Counted from the first letter of the stretch, positions 12,291 to 25,024 are shown. The stretch: 64,000 nt of DNA from Gracilaria domingensis (GCA_022539475.1 VCMS01000144.1:124001-188000), one strand, 5' to 3'. The notes: generated by a model from the letters alone, not told the origin. Numbers and translations are program-made.

Positions 12291-12445
12291 ACCAGTATTT
12301 TCTGCACAGCGATTCTGGACGACCCAAGCAATTATCTGCAGATTTTGAAATAATTGATCTCGATATTTTTTCAAAAAATTCACTGGACGACCCTTGCCAA
12401 TTTCTGGACGACCCTCGCCAAAAACTAGCATCTGCAAGACACAGA
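12291..12445. repeat. Right end of transposon copy 1: TGGACGACCC repeats
   Basis: Nearly identical to 46748-46895. It has three copies of TGGACGACCC, each followed by a (A/T)GCC-like tail, and ends with CTAGCATCTGCAAGA. These look like the subterminal repeats CACTA-type transposons keep near their ends. Immediately after it element I begins inside its antisense reading frame, so this marks the junction of the DNA transposon with element I. Confidence 0.65.
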
Positions 12446-12458
12446 CGTTCCCCGCGCT

Positions 12459-12842
12459 ATGCCGGTAGGTCATCCAGTTGGGTTTGTGTTCTCTGAGGAC
12501 TATGCCGTGCCCTCGGATGTCCCTGATCCAATGGTGGATAATGATGAGATCGCCGTCGTTGCCGGAACAGGCCAACTCACTGGCATTCCGAATACGGACC
12601 CGAACGCAACTGCGGTCCCGACGGAGGGCGCTCCTGCCCCTGAGGGATGGTCCTTGATAGCTCCCACCGCACAACCGGCAAATTGGGCCGGAAGCGTGGC
12701 TTCCCTTCGGGCCGATCTCCAGGCTCATGGCGTGCCAATCCCTCCGGGCGTGAACACCATCGCAGGGCTAGCTGCCCTCGCGAGCGAGTACTTCTCACAG
12801 AATCCCAACGCGGGAAGCGGGGCTCCTCCGACCAGCGGCTAA
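12459..12842 (+). CDS. Antisense reading frame of element I, C-terminal part
   Basis: A plus-strand frame opposed to the element's own genes. It matches the C-terminal parts of the antisense frames of elements III (26569-28534) and A (54687-56501): HPVGFVFSEDYA and DPMVDND here correspond to HPTGFVNSDEYY/DPMVDNE and HPIGFMFSDNYY/DPMVDDT. The tail is rich in Ala, Pro and Gly and contains a VPIPPG motif shared with A (VPVPPD). The upstream part is lost where the DNA transposon end meets the element. Function unknown. Confidence 0.6.
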   Translation: MPVGHPVGFVFSEDYAVPSDVPDPMVDNDEIAVVAGTGQLTGIPNTDPNATAVPTEGAPAPEGWSLIAPTAQPANWAGSVASLRADLQAHGVPIPPGVNTIAGLAALASEYFSQNPNAGSGAPPTSG

Positions 12843-13276
12843 ACCTTATAGAGGTCTTACTCTCCCCACCATAGTATCTTGAGGTAGTACTGAGTAAAGC
12901 CAGCTAGTGGCGCTTTCTTCTTAGCCCTTTTTAGGGATTCTTCTCGGCAACGAGCTTCTGCTTCATCTCCTTCTTCATCTTCCTTCTTCAGGACCTTCTC
13001 CTTCTTCCTTCCATAGGATTCTCAGCATCCTTCTTCTCTTCCATTCCATGGCTTCTCGGCGTAGATATCTTCTTTCTCCTTTTTAGGCATTTTCTACTTT
13101 CCCGCAATGCTGCATTGTCCCGATAATTCGGTGGTTACTACTACTAACACTTCTCTCCTATTATACAGAGGATCTCTTCCTACTTCTTAACTTCATCTTC
13201 TCTTCTCGAGCGTCACTCCTCTCTTCTTCAAACCGCAGAGCGGGCACGAGAACTGTAAACTGCACCGGTTAACGGG
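12843..13276. other. Pyrimidine-rich spacer between convergent frames of element I
   Basis: Runs of CTTCTTC on the plus strand (purine runs on the coding strand of the element) separate the antisense frame from the chromodomain. No gene is seen. Elements III and A have spacers of similar length, 28535-28870 and 54298-54686. Confidence 0.6.
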
Positions 13277-13478
13277 CTACCCCACCATCGCATTGTCCAA
13301 CGTTGGAGGCAATGGTGTCCGAGATCGGCGATGATACGACAACACCTTGGACCTAGGGAGGTGTTCAATTGGCTCCCAAGTGTCCTCCTCTGGGGAATAG
13401 CCGTACCAACGGACTCTATACAGTAGCTTCCCTTCGGGGCTTTTCTCTTGTTCCACGATACGATCTACCACGAATTCC
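13277..13478 (-). other. Chromodomain of element I
   Basis: The C-terminal 66 residues of the pol product form a chromodomain: EFVVDRIV, RVRWYGYSPEEDTWEP, IEHLPRSKV, ending LDNAMVG. Chromodomains on integrase direct chromoviruses to marked chromatin. The same 66-residue block without length change closes elements III, A and IV. Confidence 0.9.
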
Positions 13479-14229
13479 TGTGGGTATACGCCATCCTTGG
13501 CATCTCCTGGTGCTTCTCCCGACATTGGGCAGTGATGTCCAGTGGTACCCACGCGGGTTAGTGGTCCTTGGAGGCGTTGAACCGATCTTCGGGGCGGTGG
13601 ACAGGTGGACTTCGGTCTTCTCAAGCCGTCCTGACGGAGTGCGCTAACTCCCGACACGGGCGTCCAATTGCCTCACAAGTGAGTTCAACCGAAAACTCTC
13701 GATCTCCGGAGTCCGGCGAGCTCCTTTCTTTCCCAAACGGGCGGCCAACCGACGAACGGTAGCGTCCGTTTTGCGGAACCACTTTCACTTTGGTCGCAGA
13801 AGAGCCGTTGCGACGGAGAAGTAGCCTACAGCACTCCCTGCGCAGGGCGGCGGAACGCTGGGCCACGGCGCATATCCGGCCGTGCACTCCATTTTCATTG
13901 GATGGTGGCGCGCGCGTGTGTGCCACACATCCCGTGAACGGTATCTACAGTGTCAGTTTCCGACAAGCGGTCGCTAAGCGGCGGGAACCACTCTCCAGCA
14001 ATGGCATGGGATTACAGTATTCAATCTCGAATCTCCCGCCATAGGGCTGCGCATGCGCACTGCGCGCGGTGCCATTTACCGTAATTCCGGGTCCGACGCA
14101 CTATAGCGTTCCGTCTGCTAAGCAGCGCCCTTCATGGGACTTCTCCACTTCCCGACCAAGGCTTTCCAGCACAATCCACAAGGATTCTTTTCTTCTTAAC
14201 TCTCCCACTGCGGGCCATTCCCAGGTGGG

Positions 14230-17200
14230 CTATGCGTCACTTTCCATGCCGCTTCGTCCCGCGAAGGGGTCAGCGGATACTGCACGTTCGCGCGAGCGAG
14301 TTACAGCGCGTTCCGGCGACTTGGATTGCATCCCAACGGGGCCACTAACATCCTTAGCAGCAGCACTCCCAGCAGGGGATTCTTCACTTCTTCTGACTTC
14401 GTTCCTCGCCGAGGTTTCGGAATCACGCGACGTAGCGCCAGCGCGATCGTTCCCAGCGGAGGATTCCATCTCACTCTGAGACTCAGCACCTCGGGTAGGT
14501 CCAGCGGATGCCGGAGCAACCGGAGCGCGATTTACACTGTCCTCCCTCTCCTTAGGGTGCGATACGGCTTCCGCATTTCGCGCCAATACCGTAGACGAGG
14601 GGTGAACCTCATGTAACTCAGTAGAGGGCGTAGGTGTAACCCGTGAGAGTCCGGGGTTATCCTTGGGCAACTCTGTTGTTTCAGGCAAGTCAGCGAGACC
14701 GCGCTGCGGGTGGGGCAAAACTGATGGACGGTTTGCTGCAGTACCCGTCTGTTCGGTAACTTGATGCGACGATGGACCGTTTCCGGTATCCGGCGCGGCG
14801 ATAACTTCCTGTATAGGGCTCGGTGCGCGATATACTCGATCTCGCGATACCCGCTCGTGCTGATTATCGATATCAAGCACGACGGTAGTTTCCTGTATGG
14901 ATACAACCCGATAGGGGCCACTGGCGATTGGAGAGAGCTTATAGCGCTTCTCCTTCTCAGGATTGTAGTACTCCTTCCTGAGGAACACATAATCACCAAC
15001 CCGAAGCTGCGGTAGCGGCCTACGGATTCGGCTATCGAAATTGCGCTTGTAGGCGAGTTGAGCTTTCTCCATAGAGCGCTTAGCAATAGGCACCATCGTG
15101 GTTAACCATTTCTTCCACGCTTCGCGGTGTAGCCTCGGTGTCGAGTACTCGTCCATGGTTGGCTGTGCCTCAATGGCAAGAAGAGGTGGTCTCCTTGACA
15201 GAACTAACTCGAAAGGGGACAACGACGTTACCCGATGTACCTGGGTGTTGTACGCGTATGTAATGGCGTCTGTGTACAAATCCCAAGTCTTTGGGTGTTC
15301 CGCAACGTAGGATCTCAATGCACCAAGAATGGTTCGATTAAATCTCTCTGCCTGACCATTAGTTTGGGGGTGATACGTTGTTGTGAACAGATTCCTAATG
15401 TCGAGGACGCGACAAACGTCTTGGAAGAATTTCGACGTGAACTGGGAGCCGTTTTCGGAGAGCACGTGTACCAGTGGTCCATAGACAAAGACCCAGCGGG
15501 TAACAAACGCCTGAGCCACAGCAGCAGCAGTTATCCGCTTGAGCGGCACAGTCCGTACCAGCTTTGAGAAGCGATCGGTGATCACCAAGAGGTATTGATT
15601 CCCTTGCGAGGTTTTGATCAATTCGCCAAGAATGTCAATGGCGACAGACTCTAGCGGGGCCCTTGCAGGGAATAACTTCAACTTCTTTGAATGCTTCCTC
15701 AGCTTGATGTCGTTTTTGGCACATTCCTGACAGGATCGACGTACTGCATAGCAGTCGAATGCCATTGCAGGCCAGTAAAAATCCTTTCTCAATGTGAGAT
15801 AAAACTTTCTTCCTCCCGGATGGGCTCCCAACTTCACATAGTGAGAGAGGTGAAGAACTCGACTCTGTAAGGAGTGCGGCACCACTATTTGTGGGTTCGG
15901 TGACACCTTTCTTATTAAGTAGCCTTGATTATTCACCTGAAAGGGCAAGTGGTATCCACCGTTCAGACGGGCTCGTACCTGTGTACAGAAGGGATCCATC
16001 TGCTGTTCCCGTATCATCTCCTCGGGCGTGATGGGTATAAATGACCCGGTACCCGGTTCAGTGGATCGTGTGACAAGTATAACGTCACAAACGTCATCCG
16101 TCACAATTTCCATACTCCCCTCGAGGTCGCCAACCATAAAACATGGGATGTCGGCGTCCTCGGTACGCTCGGCTTCAGCTGATGTGCCCAAACGGGATAG
16201 GGCGTCCGCCTGGAGGTTAAGGGACCCTTTCTTGTACACTACTTCGAAGTCGAATTCCGACAGTCGGAGTCTCCACCGCATCAGGCGTCCCGATGGTTCG
16301 GTGATTTCCATCAGCCAGCGAAGGCATTTGTGGTCGGTGTGTACACGAAAGTGGGTCCCCATCAAATATGGTCTGAGTGTCGACAATGCCCAGACTACGG
16401 CAAGACATTCCTTCTCGGAAACTGAGTAATTCCGCTCATGGACGTTTAGCGATCTCGACCAGTACCCAATAGGGTGTCGTTCCCCGGTCTCATCGGTTTG
16501 AAACAAAGCGCACCCAACCTGGTTTGCGCTAGCGTCAGTGTCGACCTCATAGGGTAACCCAGGTTTGGGGAGAGCCAGAATCGGCGGAGACGTCACGGCT
16601 TCAACCAATGCCGCGAACGCGGAGGCCTCTTCGCCTCCAAAGGGGTGCAATTCAACAGGTTTTCCTTTCGTAAGGAGCTTGTTCAACGGTGAAGCAATGT
16701 CCGCGAAGTTCGGAACGAAACGTCGGTATACGTTACACAGTCCTAAGAAGGATCGCAGCTCTGTTTGAGTTCTCGGGTGTTTCGCCTCCTTCAAGGATTT
16801 GACCCGCACTTCATCGACTGAAAGCTTTCCGGGACGGATTATGTGACCCAGATACTTGACCGATTCGGTGAAGAACTCGCACTTCTTGAGTTTCAATGTT
16901 ATCCCTGCGTCACGCAGTACTGGTCAGATGATCATCCAGATTGTTGGAAAAAACGACGATATCGTCCAGATACACCAAACATGTGGTCCACTTAAATCGC
17001 GCCAGTAGGATATCGACCGCACGCTGGAATGTAGCGGGTGCATTAGTTAACCCAAAGGGCATTCTCCGGAAACGGTATAGGCCTTGATGGCATACGAACG
17101 CCGTCTTATCCCGGTCTTTCTCACTAATGGGAACCTGCCAGTATCCCCAGTTAGCGTCAAGGGTGGTGAACACGTTCGCGCTCCCAAGAGAATCGATATA

Positions 17201-18694
17201 ATCGTCCATCCGGGGTATCGGATATACATCTTTCACTGTCACCGCATTCAACTTTCGGTAATCGATACAAAATCTCCAAGATCCATCCGGTTTCGGAACT
17301 AGCACTACTGGTGACGCCCAAGGGGATCGAGCGGCCTCAATAACGCCAGCCCGCAACATCTTCTCAACTTGAGACTTCTCTTCCTCCCGAGCCTTCGGTC
17401 CGGCCCGATACGGGTGTTGTGCAATCGGCCGAGTGTTCGGAAGTAAGTCAATGCAATGCTCAGTTATTCCAATCGTTCCTAGAGTTCCGTCCCACATGGG
17501 AGTGAATTCCCGCAGCATCTCGCGAAGCTTCTCCCGATGGGATTCCGGTACATGCTCCAAATCAAGCTTCATCAATTCCGCAACAGGATCCTTCAAATCA
17601 CTGCCAGGTGGCACAGGACTAACCTCTAGAGGTCTCGGATTGTCTGAACCAGTGTCTTCTTGGGCTTCTTCCGTATTCACGGCTTCAACAACTTGCGGTT
17701 CGGCGCTCTCTTCCCCCTCCTTAGGGTCAGACACTCCGAGAACCTTGGCGATAGGTATTTTCGTCGGAACGACCGCAGTCGGGTGTGGCAGCACAGTACC
17801 AATCACTTGGTTCTTTACCAGCCACTGAGTGGATTTTCCCAAGTTGGCGACCATGACCTTGAAGGGTTGATCTGGTTGGATAGTGACCACTTCATTAGCG
17901 AGAGCGATTTGGCGCTGTTCATATAAAGCCGGTAACGGTTGTATCGTGTGGAGGCCCCATTGTTTGGTGTTGACGTCGATCCATACCTGGGATTCTGGGG
18001 GCAACTGCACGGACTTCGTGACGTGTAGTTTTGTCGACCCCATGCCATCGTTGGAGGCTTGTTGCGCGGCCGGCAGCGGTACGTGCTTCCGCGTAGCGGC
18101 TCGCAACGCTTTCCGAACAATCGGCAGTATCGACCCGTCTTCCATTTCCACTTGGCGTTTCCGCGGACGGATGGCTTCCACGAACCGATCGCAGAAGTCA
18201 CAACCGAAGATAATCGGTGCAGCCAATGAGTCACAGACGACAAAATCAAGTTGTACCAAACAATTTCCTAATCGTACAAGGAGTGTAATATAACCAGCCG
18301 TTCTCAACGGCATATTGTTCGCATCGGCGAGATTTAGAGCAGGGCCGAAACGGATTGTCTCCCGAAGAGTGGGCGGGATTAGCTTCTTGTTGATCAAGTT
18401 GGGGGCAACTCCTGTATCCAGGACAGCTAATTGCCTGACCATGAATTGGGTGGACAGGCCAAGGTCTGCATACACCTTGTAGTTCCTCTTGGCCATTACC
18501 AGGATTCTATCCGGGGCACGGGAATTTCGGGACCGTACCCACGGGCGACGAAGAACACCACAGTGTTTCGAATCCACGTCAGTGGCAGCCATCTTCCTTG
18601 TTAGGATTCTAACAGCCGGGGAGTGAAGCGGAGGCGCCTCGGGCGTCTTCAGCTTCGGCTCAGAAGACGCCCCTCCCGTTGGGGAGACTCCCAA
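14230..18694 (-). other. pol region of element I: PR-RT-RH-INT
   Basis: Order along the minus strand: retropepsin-like protease with LDTG near 18415 and the flap-side GCDFCDRF; reverse transcriptase with YPIPRMDDYI, MPFGLTNAPATFQ and the YLDD box near 16960; RNase H around 16540 (VDTDAS); integrase zinc finger around 15840-15720 and core around 15650-15300 (AIDILGE, TTYHPQTNGQAERFNR); then a long variable linker to the chromodomain. Pol begins in the -1 frame relative to gag. Confidence 0.9.
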
Positions 18695-18696
18695 GT

Positions 18697-20830
18697 CTAG
18701 TTTTTCGGAGCAGGACCAGCCTGTCGGGGCCGATTCCCGTCCTGGGCACCAACTTGAAGACCGTTCGCGGATTCAACTCTTCCCTCCATTTTCTGGGCTA
18801 CCACAGGAGCGGCTTGATTCGCCATAGATCCACCACTCAAATGAACTGCCATTGCGTGCTTTGCGCCTTCGTAGGAAGTTCTCGGCACACGAGCTTGGTT
18901 CTCTGGGGAGAGAGATTCGAACTGAGCGATGATTTTCGACCTTTCCCGCGAAGGGAGCGTACACTGCGTTGAGATATGCCCGTATTGGTAACATTCATAA
19001 CAGATAACTGGGGTCGAATAGTCCTGTGGACCTCTATCCACACGACTCTGCGGGGTGTTATCCCTCCATCCTGGGCGAGTAAACCTCATGCCACGACCTC
19101 CATAGGGAATTGGCGCTGCCGGAACCCGGTGTCCTTGCGCATAGAATGCGGGATCCGTTTCCGAAGACGGGACAGAGGTGGACGGGAGGTCAGAAGTACC
19201 CATAGAGTCGGGGTTGCTACCGACGAGGTTAACGTTATCGTGATCCAGATTGGAACCATTCCCGTCAACATGGGCAGAAGAATAATCCGATTCTTCGGCG
19301 AAGAGTACCTTACGAGGTTTCGTTCTAGAGGGATGCCTAGCTCGGAGCGTGTCACCTTCGGCTTGGGCATACTGTACTAATTCCAGGTAGGTCATCTTCC
19401 TATTATTCTCCCGATGTCGGGCGACAAGTGCCCGTATTTGGGGATCCAACCCATCCACGAACAGGGAACATCTCTCTCCAGAGGAATGTACATTACCGCA
19501 GCGGTGGAAAGCCTTATTCAGGCGCGTTGAATAAGCTGTTTCCGTTTCTCCCGGACGTTGCTTCGTATCCCTTAAGGCGGAAGTCGCCTTTTGGATGGCA
19601 TGACCAGTAGCATATGACCTTAGGAGGTAGTGTACCGCTTCGGGCCAACATGTAACTCCCCCTTCCGAGGCTCTTGACGATCCGCGGACGGAATTAAACT
19701 GATCTTCTGCCAAACCTTTGAGGTAATACGGGAGGGCTACATACGCCTGGCCCTCGCTCATTCCGAGTATATCGGCTTCTTGAACAAACCTTGCGAGGAA
19801 GTCCAGGACCAGAATAGGGTCCTCTCCTGCACACTCTCTCTTATTCAGAGTAACGCCGAGTTTTCGGATGTAGTCCCGGACCTTTCCGGTTCCCCTTGAG
19901 GTCCGAGCTTCGGAGGTATCCTTAAGTCGGTAATAGCGATATGAAAGCAACTTCCGATACAGCGGATTAGATGGCTTCAACTCCTTCAAGCCAGGGTGCT
20001 TCTTCCCCTTCTCCCGGGTGCGGATTGCTCCCTGAGAGGTAAAAGTAGCCTTGGACCGTGACTTCGATGAACGGGGACGCCGACGTCGGCTATCATCCGA
20101 AGAGTCGGAGGACGACGACGAGGACGAACTGTCCGAACTACTTCGGAGTCGGAGTCAGACACATCCGAGTAATCACGGGAATCCTTCATGGACCTACGAC
20201 GGCTTCTCCTAGTGGATTGGCGAACTGAACTTTCGTTCTCCGAACTGTTCCGCCCGGCGGCTTCTGCTTCCTCGTCCATCCGAATGGTGGCTTGGAGGGT
20301 GTCCAAGCGTGCGTGGATCCGTTCCACGGCGGCTTGAGTATCCTCTTGTACGAGGCGGTTTTCCTCCACATAAGCCCTTGGGGAGCCGAAGCACTCCATG
20401 AGTGAATTCATCTCCTGCCTCAGGATACGCACCTCTCCTGAGACGTCCTTATCTAGGAGTTTATAAACCTGTCGACGGAGTTCCTCGACTGACTCAATGA
20501 GGGATATGTGGGCAGCGTTAGCAATACTAAGGCGAGTGCCCAGATTACTGTACTCCTGAGAGTCAAGTCTTTCCGGCGGTGCGGCAGAGGGTGTCTCCAC
20601 GACTGGAACTTCCTCTTCAGGTTGTGGTACTGCCTGCGGAGGGAGTTCTATAATCTCCCGTCCATCAACTGATGCATTCCGGTTCTCGGAGTTGTCGCGA
20701 TTACTTCCCGATCCAGGGACCGATATTCTCGAGCGGGTACCACCTGACCGCGCAGGGGCATTCGAGGTAACCGATCTTCCTTTCGAGGACGTAGCTCGGC
20801 GTGGCATACTGCAGCTTGCCAACCGAACTC
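18697..20830 (-). other. gag region of element I
   Basis: N-terminal basic and acidic low-complexity part, a coiled-coil-like stretch (SVEELRRQVYKLL, EVRILRQEMNSLM), a Ser/Asp/Arg-rich stretch, a capsid-like core (LDFLARFVQEADILGM, ALPYYLKGLAEDQF) and one CX2CX4HX4C zinc knuckle (CYECYQYGHISTQC). Gag ends PKN-stop at the sequence GAAAAACTAG, identical to that of element A. Confidence 0.85.
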
Positions 20831-21000
20831 GGGGGCTATTACGCGAACAAGTGCGAGACTTCCAAACTGCAGCCAAAAAGGGGTGAGAGATCTCGTATCA
20901 CAACCAGGTGAACGGGGCCGCGACCTTCAATCTCCCAAAAAGGGAATTCCAAGTGTCCAGATTCCAAGCGACACAACAAACCCAGTTATGGTCCTCCACC

Positions 21001-21019
21001 GTTCTAGGTCGGGAGACCA
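21001..21019 (-). promoter_or_regulatory. Primer-binding site of element I
   Basis: TGGTCTCCCGACCTAGAAC lies three bases inside the 5' LTR. The site after the 5' LTR of element A differs at one base. TGG at the start fits pairing with the CCA end of a tRNA; I cannot name the tRNA. Confidence 0.6.
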
Positions 21020-21022
21020 AAA

Positions 21023-22011
21023 TGTAGAGCAAAACCCTGCGCTAGGCGCGATGGGGAATCTCCACTAGGATGTCCGAGTCCTACTCCCTGGATGGGATAG
21101 AAACAGCGGCAGAACCCTCTGTCCGTGCTCGAGTCGCGAGACAAGCCGGGTGTAAGACCGGAGACGGTGACTGGATATACCTACAGAGGTGAGATGCTAA
21201 GAACGGTGTAGATCCAGAGGTGAAGTGTGATCCGAACCTGGAGAGATGGAGAAAAAGGGGACCGTGTCAACGGGGGGGGAAGCTCACGGTGCAACCCACC
21301 GGAGCGAAGCTACGGACCGTGCCAACCGGCGGAAACAGGTCCGATAGCGGAGCGATGCACAAAGGCGTGCCAAAAATATACCCAATACTGGGGCGGAAGC
21401 AATACCTGAACCAGGTGAACGGGTGACAACAACAGTCACGAAAGTGAACAACAAAATACAATGACAACAACAAGGGACCGATACAACGGTAGATATAACA
21501 AAGATTCTAGAGATGGCAAGATGCAAGCTTCCTAAGTGACCCTGAGGGTAGTAGTGCCGAAACCAATCGTGGTTACTCTCCGAGGGGAGTGGTAAACCTA
21601 CGTAGGCAGCTGTCTACTATAGCCCGATCCTGAACAGGACGCGACTCAGTTGTCCATTTACTCGTCGTCTCCAGGGTGAGATCACCCGAGCATATATACT
21701 ACTACTACTACGGTATCTACAATGCACGCCTCCCGAGGGTCATACACGTGGACGACCCACTGTCAGGGTGCGGGGTATTCCCCAACGGGCGTGGCACAAA
21801 TATCTAACTAGCCAGCTCCACCACGTGGCCTACTATCACACCCACTAGGCACTTCCCACGCAGGGTCTACCTATTAAGGGTCCAACCAAACCATCCCAAC
21901 GATACCCAAAATTAAAGGGAGTTTTCATAACTTAGCCACGTCACCGGCCATCGGTACCATCTCATTATGAGAACCGTGATGCATCCGATAGCGGAAAGCC
22001 GTTGCTCCACA
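21023..22011 (-). repeat. 5' LTR of element I (LTR type B)
   Basis: About 989 bases, starting TGTGGAGCAACGG at 22011 on the minus strand and ending GGTTTTGCTCTACA. It has a TATATATGC box followed by CTCGGGTGATCTCACC. The split LTR at 33959-34400 plus 57568-58174 matches it over nearly its full length. The outer limit is set from similarity to that copy and could be shorter, near TGAAAACTCC. Confidence 0.75.
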
Positions 22012-22139
22012 GATGCAAGCGGCTTGTGAAAGTCGGGAAGCACGGCTACATGAGACCAGAGGGAAGCACAAAGTGCCCAAGCTGCAAAGGTGGAGGGGAC
22101 CATGGGTTTACTAGTAGGAAAGATTTTTCGCTGCCGCGG

Positions 22140-23240
22140 CCAGACCGGGAGCTGCCGTGGCCAGACCGGGTGGCAGCGGCGGTTGTAAGCGGCGGCAGCT
22201 GCGCCACCGCAACTCACAGCGGTGTGCGGCGGAGGAGCTGCCGCGGACCGAGCGGTTTCCGAGGGCTGCGGTGAGCGGCGGCGGTGAGCGGCGGCGGTGG
22301 GTTGCGCAGCTTTGCCGCCGAGGCTCACGGCCTTGTGGGGCAACGGAGCTGCCCCAGCCGGAGCAGCGGCGGTGAGAGACGGCGGTGGGTTGCGCAGCTC
22401 CGCCGCCGAGGCTCACAGCGCTGTGCAGCGTCGTAGCTGCCGCGACCCGAGCGGTTTACGGGGTTGCGGGGAGCGGCGGCATTTGGTTACGCGGTTTGCG
22501 GTGGCAGCGATGGGTTGCAAAGCTCCGCTGCCGAGGCGCACGGCGGTGTGGGGCCGGGGAGCTGAACCGGCCGGAGCGGCGGCAGTGGGTTGCGCAGCTC
22601 CGCCGCCGAGGCTCACGGCGGTGTGCAGTGGCGGAGCTGCCACGGCCCGAGCGGTTTAAGGAGGCTGCGGGGAGCGGCGGCGGTGGGTTACGCGGTTGGC
22701 GGTGGCGGCAATGGGTTGCACAGCTCCGCTGCCGAGGCTCACGGCGGTGTGGGGCGGCGAAGCTGCCCCGGCCGGAGCGGCGGCGGTGAGCGGCGGCAGT
22801 GGGTTGCGCAGCTTCGCCGCCGAGGCTCACGGCGGTGTGCGACGGCGGAGCTGCGGCGGCCCGAGCGGTTTGCGGGGGCTGCCGGGAGCGGCGGTATTGA
22901 GCGGCGGCCGTGGGTTGCGCGGTTTGCGGTGGCGGCGAGGGGTTTTGCAGCTCCGCCGCACAGGCTCACGGCGGTGTGCGGCGGCGGAGGTGCTGCAGCC
23001 GGAGCGACGGCACTGAGTGGTGGCGGTCGGTGGCGAAGCTCCGCCGCCGAGGGTCGCGGCGGTGTGCGACGGCGGAGCTGGCGCGGCCGGAGCGGTTTGC
23101 GCGGGCGGCGGTGAGCGGCGGCGATGAGCGGCGGCGGTGGATTGCGGCGGCAGCCGTGGGCAGCGACAGAGCTGCCGCCGCCGGATCTCTGATTTTCAAG
23201 AGATCGGGGTTGCGGAGGCGGCTGTGAGCGGCGGCAAAGC
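22140..23240. repeat. GC-rich satellite with alternating unit lengths
   Basis: Eight copies of GAGGCTCACGGCGGTGTG-type blocks start at 22320, 22408, 22533, 22608, 22734, 22822, 22960 and 23049. The spacing alternates short (75-89) and long (125-138), a higher-order repeat of about 200-225 bases. Most frames on both strands are open only because stops are rare in this composition. A short frame just before it (22002-22130) contains TKCPSCKGGG, unrecognised. Confidence 0.85.
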
Positions 23241-25024
23241 AGCTGATTTTCAAACAGGCGGCGGACATCTCGAGCGCACGCTAGTGTAATTGGGGACCAC
23301 CCAAACACGACACTTGTCACACACGAGGTGTTGCGTGGCGTGTTTGGGTAGTCGCCAGTTTTGGTAGTGGGTCTTTCTGACATCCCCTCCGATAGCAAAG
23401 CTCCTAGCCACACTGAGTTTGATCAATCTAAATCTAAAGTAAAGGTAGTTTACAAATTTTTCTTGTTTTATGATAGCAACAAGGTGGTTTCTGGCACATC
23501 AACCATACCTTTTGGTACATCCCCAAACTTGGTCGTTTATATTTAGAACTTTCCGATTTTCTTTGACAAAACTGATTGCGTACAATAAAACCTTTTTAAA
23601 ATATGCGCCGTGTCTTACGGCGCATTTCGGGTTCTTTTTGGACAAACCCCCTACATCGGATCATTGCACTACCAACAAATTAAAATTCAAGCAGAAAAAA
23701 ATCCATCTATGCACATCTTTGGGAGTATACCTAAGGTTGTATCCAGATTATGAATGTGCACATAGCGCAACTGTATAACTTTTTCTTGCAACAATTCCAA
23801 TAAAATGGAAGTATCTCAAATAAGCAGTGCCTAACAGTTTTGCATTAAAAAGTGTTTAATTTTTCTTCCTAAAAACCTCAACAAAGTTTGAAAAACTTAA
23901 ATCTAATGATGTTTTGTATTTATTCTTCTAAAAAATTATACTTTAAGCTTTTTGTACTTAAGGAACAAACAGAACGAAATGTTGGATTATAAGCAATAAA
24001 AGTCACTGATTTAATCTTTTTGTTCCTTTGGTTAGGGACCATCGTAATTTGCGGCCCATTTTAGGACTTGATTGAAAAGAATAGCCTTTGTGACCCCAGT
24101 ATCTAAGGATAAAAAAATAGAGTCCGAAGGCCTTTCTTATTCTGGATTCTATGTCCACACGAAAAGTATTCTCTGCAAATTACATGAAATTCAAGATTTG
24201 TCATGTTTTCTCCAACAATTTCTAAATGCCATATTTCCAAAAACATGTTAATGCGAAAGAGGGTGTAAATATATCAATCCAAGACAACTATGTTTCGAGA
24301 AACATATATTAAATATAGTTTTTCTTTGTGACATTTAATCTAGACCTTCTTGCAAAGGTGCTTTGCGACCTTTTCTTAGAGAAGCAGGCTTCTCTAAGTA
24401 CTAATATGTGTGAGATAAAAGAAAAGGACCTTTATTCAGCAGAACAGGAGAGTCCTAAGCGTCCAGCAAGCGGGCTTCCAGGGCCACGGGTAGGACCAAT
24501 TTGAGGCCCGTTCTTAACAAAGCTTTTTTTTGCGTGAACGTGAACGTGAACGCTACGTAGCAAGGGCTGATTGGTTTGCCTTTAGAAGCCCGCAGCTTTT
24601 CTTAAATTTCCCTTTCCGGGCACAATCCTGAAAGAAAATGTGCTAAAGTGTTGCTTGAGGGGACCGTTGGTCTCTAGAACACCAAAAGCATTTAGGGTGC
24701 ATAATACAGTTCTAGTCATTGCTGTTGGCTCCGAATATTACGGCGACTCCGTCGCTGCGCATTTGACGTTCCCTCTAGAGAGTATACAGAACTCTATCCT
24801 GGCTGCCCTTGGTACGCAAATCTTGCCGCCCTTCAAGCCCTGATCGTGGCGCACCAAAACGCTCTGAAAAACTTTCACCCTTCCCCTCTTTTAGCATCCG
24901 TAGACCCACCATAACCCTCTTTCTTCACAACTCCACTAGCAAGTACCAACACAGCTCGTACATTTTTCCCTATGCTTTGTCTCACAAAGCCTGTCAAACA
25001 CGAGCATCACCTCCAACCCAACAA
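23241..25024. other. AT-rich intergenic region
   Basis: No gene is recognised. An imperfect inverted repeat of 18 bases (16 matching) lies at 23296-23313 and 23335-23352 (CCCAAACACG / CGTGTTTGGG). A short run GTGAACGTGAACGTGAACG lies near 24537. Short open frames near 23470-23778 look like chance. Confidence 0.5.

Larger units (their letters stand above)
12446..22011 (-). mobile_element. Ty3/gypsy chromovirus I
   Basis: A chromodomain LTR retrotransposon read on the minus strand. Order: 5' LTR 21023-22011, primer-binding site 21001-21019, gag, protease, reverse transcriptase, RNase H, integrase, chromodomain, then part of an antisense reading frame that stops abruptly at a DNA transposon end near 12445. 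Its 3' LTR is not in the window. It is a fossil with a handful of breaks in gag-pol but well preserved overall. Close relatives III and A are nearby. Age cannot be set from LTR comparison because one LTR is absent; the good preservation suggests a fairly recent copy. Confidence 0.9.

Noticed and set aside
22297-23413. Several long Gly/Ala/Arg-rich frames
   Set aside because: They are translations of the GC-rich satellite, open in several frames at once and repeating with the satellite period.
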